Positions 60,816-64,000 of a stretch of DNA of 64,000 nucleotides are shown one piece after another. The stretch is from NCBI RefSeq assembly GCF_002803155.1, contig NZ_NNBP01000011.1, positions 124,001 to 188,000 on the forward strand. The letters are read 5' to 3'. How positions within the stretch are numbered: the first letter of the stretch is position 1; each line of letters starts with the position of its first letter. The notes under the pieces were generated by a model that was not told the DNA's origin, searched no databases, and saw only the letters and a program-made list of their open reading frames with translations. The translations under genes and the position numbers were made by a program. The stretch is from Streptomyces sp. CB02959. GTDB lineage: Bacteria; Actinomycetota; Actinomycetes; Streptomycetales; Streptomycetaceae.

Positions 60816-63800
60816 CTACATCAGGCTCGGCTGGATCTTCTTCCAGGTCGAGTTCAGGTGCTCGATGTGCCGGTCCATTTCGCGCGTCATGGCCTGCTTC
60901 TCGGGCGTCGTGGACTCGTCCTTCCGCTTCTTGTACTCGGCGTCGATCATCTTCTTGAGCTCCTTGCGGGCATCCGCGTCGTTGGAGCCGTCGATCTTGC
61001 TCTTCTCCCGGTCGATCCACTGCTGGGTGTGGTCCGTGCGGCGGTCGAGCCGTTCCTTGGCCTCTTTCTGGACGTCGGCGTGGGACATCTTGGCCACGTC
61101 CTTCTTCACCTTGGCCTTCTCCTTGTCGATGTCCTTCTTCGCCTGGACGTCCTCGGGGTCGGTGCGGTACGTCGTGCTGTAGTACACCTTGGAGCCGTCC
61201 GGCATCATCTTGCGCAGCGTGTCCGAGCAATGGGCGTGCCCTTGCCCCTTGCCGCACGGTTCGCGCTCGGTGTACAGGGCGTTCGCGGTGTACTTCGTGC
61301 CCTCCTTGTTGGCCCGGTCCAGCCAGTCGAGGAGGTGCTTCTCGGAGTGCCGTCCGGAGACGTTCTTCTCACCCACCGGAACGGACGAGTCCGCGACGTA
61401 GTGCACCTGGTTGTCGGGCGGCGGCCCCTTGACCTCCAGGACCGCGTAGTTGCGGTCCGAGAAGTCCGGGGTGTTCTTCTTCAGGCTGTCCGGGGCACCG
61501 TCGGTCAACTTGAGGTTCTCGAGGACCTTGTTGCCGCTGTTGCGGTGTCCGCGGGCCCCCAGTGACTCCTCGGCGTTCTTGGCGCCGCTGTCCTTCGTAC
61601 CGTCCGCGGGGGCCGCTTCGTTGGGATTGCGGTACGGATGCTTGACCTCGACCGGGTTCTGTCCCACACCGTGCTGCTCGTGGAATCCCCCGCTCATCCG
61701 CGCCAGGGACGAGACGACCGCGAGCTTTTCGCCGCGCTCCAGGTCCTTGAAACCGGGCAGCCGCTTCTCCAGGTCGCTCTCGGTGAACTTCTGCGGCCCC
61801 TTGCCGGCGTCCGGACCGGAGTCGGCATGACCGGAGGAGGCCCGGAAGACCTGTGCGAGGTGCCCGTCGTCGGCCCATCGGGTCAGGTCCGTGTGGACCC
61901 GGTCGAGCGGAATGCGGTGGACGTCCAGGGTCTGGCGCTCGCGGAGCTTCTGCTGCTCCGCGTCCGGCTCCTTGCCGTACTCCTTGGAGTGGCCGTCCTC
62001 CCGGTCGAGGGTGTGCTTCCCGTCCTTCTCCTGCTGGGCGGTGTCGCTGTCGCCGCGGTCCTTCGGGTCCGAGTAGGGGTGATCGGCGTTGCTCTTGGAG
62101 TCGGACTTCGCGTCGTTCGAGCCTTCGCCCTGGGTCTCCTTGCCCTTCTGCTTGTCGTCCTGCTGGCCGTCCTGCTTGTCGTCGGCCTTGGGGGTGTCCT
62201 TGGTGGAGTCCTTCGTGTCGTTCTGGTTGTCCTTGGGGGCGGGGCCCGCGGCGTCCTTGTGGTCGGTGCCGGTGTCGTGCTTGCCGGTGCCCTTGTCGTC
62301 CGCCGTCGGCCCGGTCTTGTTGCCGTCGTTCTTCGAGTCCGTGGTGGACGTGCTCGTCTGGTCGTGGTCCGGCGTGGTGGAACCGTGCCCGTTGCCGTCC
62401 GACTGCCCGGCGTGCGGCTGGCTGTCGACGTCCATGGGCGTGCCGGAGCCGGACTGCCCGTCGTGTCCGGTGCCGTGTTCCCCGGTCGGCGGGCCGTGTT
62501 GCGACGGCGGTTGGTGCGCCGGGGAGTCGACGTTCATGGAGTCGTCGAGGTTCAGGGCGTTGAGGTGGTCCGGAAGGCTGCCGGACAAGGTCTGGGGCGG
62601 CGACGGGGTGTTGTTCTGGCCGTTGCCGACCGACTGCTGGCCCGACCGGCCGTCGTCGTCCACCTCCATCTTGGTGCGCTTGTGCGGGTCGGAGTCGGAA
62701 ACGGGATCGGCGGTCCGGCCGTCGTGCGAGGGCTGGTCCTCGGCCTTGCGCTTCGCCGAGGGGTCACTGGCCTCCGGCTGGTCGCCCTTCGGCTGGTCGC
62801 TCTTCGGGTGGTCCGCGCCGGGTGCGTCGTGCGTCGAAGCGCCGTCGTGCGAACCGTTGTCGGACTGGCTGTACGAGCTGTCGGAGTCCGAGTCGTGGGA
62901 CGGGTCCGGAGCCTGGTGCAGGGGGTTCCGGTCGGCGTCCAGCGGGATGTAGAAGACGTCCGTGGCGCCGTCGGTGTTGATGGGCTGGTGGCTGACCTCG
63001 CCGCTCTGGGTGTCGACCCAGACGACCTTCCCGTCGTGGTTGACCGCGTTGAACGCGTGGCCGCCGCCGTCCGCCCAGTTGACCTGGACGATCGCGGAGG
63101 AGCCCGGCCCGGCGTTCAGGAGGTCCTGGGCGATCGCGTGGTGACCGTCCGGGCTGGTGCCGGCGTAGGAGTGCGACGCCCCGGCCCAGTCGATGATGTT
63201 CTCGTTGGCCTTGTTCTCCGGCGACCAGCGGTCGGGCGTCCCGTCGGGGTTGACGTCGGGCGTGCGTGGTGCGGACACCTGGGGGTTGCCGTACCAGGTC
63301 TCCAGGAACGAACGGCTGCAGTCGGCGCAGTTGTTGGAACGGCCCGGCACGTCGGTGCCGCCGTCGTTCTGCAACTTGGCCCAGTCGCCGGTCGGGTCCG
63401 GGAAGCGTTGCGGAGTGCCGTCGTCGTTGCGCGGGACGGAGTTCTCCAACGCCTGCTGGTCGGCGGCGTGCGGCGGCTCCAGCCCGCCGGGTGCCTCCTG
63501 GATGCCGGAGCGGATCTCGTCCAGGCTCGGACGGTCGTCGTGCTTGTCCGTACCGTCGGAGTCCGGCTGGTCACCGTGCTCCGACTGGTCCGGGTGGTCC
63601 GATTCCTGGGACTGGTCCGGGTGGTCCTTCTGGTCGGAGTGGTCGGACTGGTCCGACTCGGGGGAGTTCTCCGAGTGGTCCGGCTCCGGGGAGTGGTCCG
63701 GTTGCTCGTCCTTGGCGGGGCCGCTCTCCTCGTTCTTGTCGTTCTTGTCGTTCTTGTCCGGTGTCTGGTCGCCCTCGGGCTTGGGGGCGTCCTCGGGCTT

Positions 63801-64000
63801 CGGGTCGCTGTCGGACTTGCCGTCGGACTTGTCGTCGGACTCGTGGCCGTCGTCCTTCGGGCTGCCGTCCGCCTTGGGGTCGGCGTTCTTGTCGGGGCCG
63901 TCGTCCTTGGGCTGGGCGTTCTTGTCGGGGCCGTCGTCGGCCTTCGGGTGATTGTCCTCGGCGTTCGGGGTGTCGTCGGTCTTGGAGGTCTTGTCCTCGG
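60816..64000 (-). CDS. Polymorphic toxin with papain-like deamidase-type and deaminase domains (N-terminus outside window)
   Basis: A frame open from the right edge to TAG 60816, over 1060 codons; the start is outside the window. From the N-terminal side: an Asp/Lys/Pro/Ser-rich linker (about 63520-64000); a Tox-PL 'toxin glutamine deamidase'-type domain with Cys in RSNNCADCSRSF (63329), His in GGGHAFNAVN (63059) and Asp in VVWVDTQ (63014); a second hydrophilic linker (about 61950-62900). Then follow a nucleic-acid/nucleotide deaminase-like domain with HSE (about 61347) and PCGKGQGHAHC (61254 to 61229), and a Lys-rich helical tail. Two enzymatic warheads in one chain is unusual. It is probably secreted and used against competitors. 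Possible immunity genes lie at 59228 and 59754. Confidence 0.85.
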   Translation of the reverse strand, partial: EDKTSKTDDTPNAEDNHPKADDGPDKNAQPKDDGPDKNADPKADGSPKDDGHESDDKSDGKSDSDPKPEDAPKPEGDQTPDKNDKNDKNEESGPAKDEQPDHSPEPDHSENSPESDQSDHSDQKDHPDQSQESDHPDQSEHGDQPDSDGTDKHDDRPSLDEIRSGIQEAPGGLEPPHAADQQALENSVPRNDDGTPQRFPDPTGDWAKLQNDGGTDVPGRSNNCADCSRSFLETWYGNPQVSAPRTPDVNPDGTPDRWSPENKANENIIDWAGASHSYAGTSPDGHHAIAQDLLNAGPGSSAIVQVNWADGGGHAFNAVNHDGKVVWVDTQSGEVSHQPINTDGATDVFYIPLDADRNPLHQAPDPSHDSDSDSSYSQSDNGSHDGASTHDAPGADHPKSDQPKGDQPEASDPSAKRKAEDQPSHDGRTADPVSDSDPHKRTKMEVDDDGRSGQQSVGNGQNNTPSPPQTLSGSLPDHLNALNLDDSMNVDSPAHQPPSQHGPPTGEHGTGHDGQSGSGTPMDVDSQPHAGQSDGNGHGSTTPDHDQTSTSTTDSKNDGNKTGPTADDKGTGKHDTGTDHKDAAGPAPKDNQNDTKDSTKDTPKADDKQDGQQDDKQKGKETQGEGSNDAKSDSKSNADHPYSDPKDRGDSDTAQQEKDGKHTLDREDGHSKEYGKEPDAEQQKLRERQTLDVHRIPLDRVHTDLTRWADDGHLAQVFRASSGHADSGPDAGKGPQKFTESDLEKRLPGFKDLERGEKLAVVSSLARMSGGFHEQHGVGQNPVEVKHPYRNPNEAAPADGTKDSGAKNAEESLGARGHRNSGNKVLENLKLTDGAPDSLKKNTPDFSDRNYAVLEVKGPPPDNQVHYVADSSVPVGEKNVSGRHSEKHLLDWLDRANKEGTKYTANALYTEREPCGKGQGHAHCSDTLRKMMPDGSKVYYSTTYRTDPEDVQAKKDIDKEKAKVKKDVAKMSHADVQKEAKERLDRRTDHTQQWIDREKSKIDGSNDADARKELKKMIDAEYKKRKDESTTPEKQAMTREMDRHIEHLNSTWKKIQPSLM

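Overview
The window is 64 kb of very GC-rich chromosomal DNA with strong G/C bias at third codon positions, many GTG starts, Tat and lipobox leaders, a SigB-type sigma factor, DasR-type chitinase operators and almost no TTA codons. This points to a Streptomyces (Actinomycetota). No complete tRNA, rRNA, CRISPR array, transposase or integrase was seen.

Layout. 1-2.3 kb: flotillin (cut by the left edge), an NfeD-like partner and a secreted PASTA-type protein. 2.4-6.1 kb: iron uptake, an EfeU-EfeO fusion plus the Tat-exported DyP peroxidase EfeB, behind an iron-box-like inverted repeat. 6.2-9.5 kb: a probable sulfur-acquisition group (DszC/SfnB-like oxidoreductase, cysteine-free Rrf2 regulator, cysteine-containing leader peptide, GST-like protein). 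9.5-15.4 kb: a P450 with a coupled small gene, a HEAT-repeat remnant, a two-component system and a divergent Lnt-like acyltransferase. 15.4-18.1 kb: a second dnaK-grpE pair. 18.4-24.2 kb: erythromycin-esterase-like protein, DUF72, an unrecognised gene followed by tRNA-like RNA modules, a monooxygenase and a secreted CocE/NonD hydrolase. 24.4-29.7 kb: a stress island (tandem Usp, CBS-BON, ATPase, two Hsp20, DUF1918). 30-42 kb: glycosyltransferase, ABC-F protein with an overlapping leader peptide, methyltransferase joined in frame to a truncated ornithine cyclodeaminase, DUF1259, MarR, AsnB, FUSC transporter and an intact ornithine cyclodeaminase homologue. 42-50.4 kb: secreted enzymes (GH18 chitinase, S1 protease, GH114 lipoprotein, beta-helix protein), YciO, and an HxlR/imine-reductase-like pair. 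50.4-51.9 kb: DUF3224 and a WYL regulator sharing a perfect operator.

52.2-53.5 kb holds the most notable locus: a 25-residue peptide gene ending KSLKAYAWYGWI, a stem-loop, and a short cytochrome P450. This is the minimal architecture of an atropopeptide (tryptorubin-type) RiPP cluster, here with an AWYGWI core. It is bordered by lower-GC DNA upstream and by two decayed genes downstream (53.6-54.35 kb).

54.5-59.1 kb: SDR/DUF2867 protein coupled to a photolyase, a SigB/F-family sigma factor with a candidate autoregulated promoter, and an SRPBCC protein. 59.2-64 kb: a polymorphic toxin (cut by the right edge) carrying both a papain-like deamidase-type domain and a nucleic-acid-deaminase-like domain, with YrhB/Imm35-like and HEAT-like candidate immunity proteins beside it.

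Gene functions rest on motif recognition by eye. Regulatory sites were found by reading for inverted repeats and consensus matches and have not been tested by database searches.
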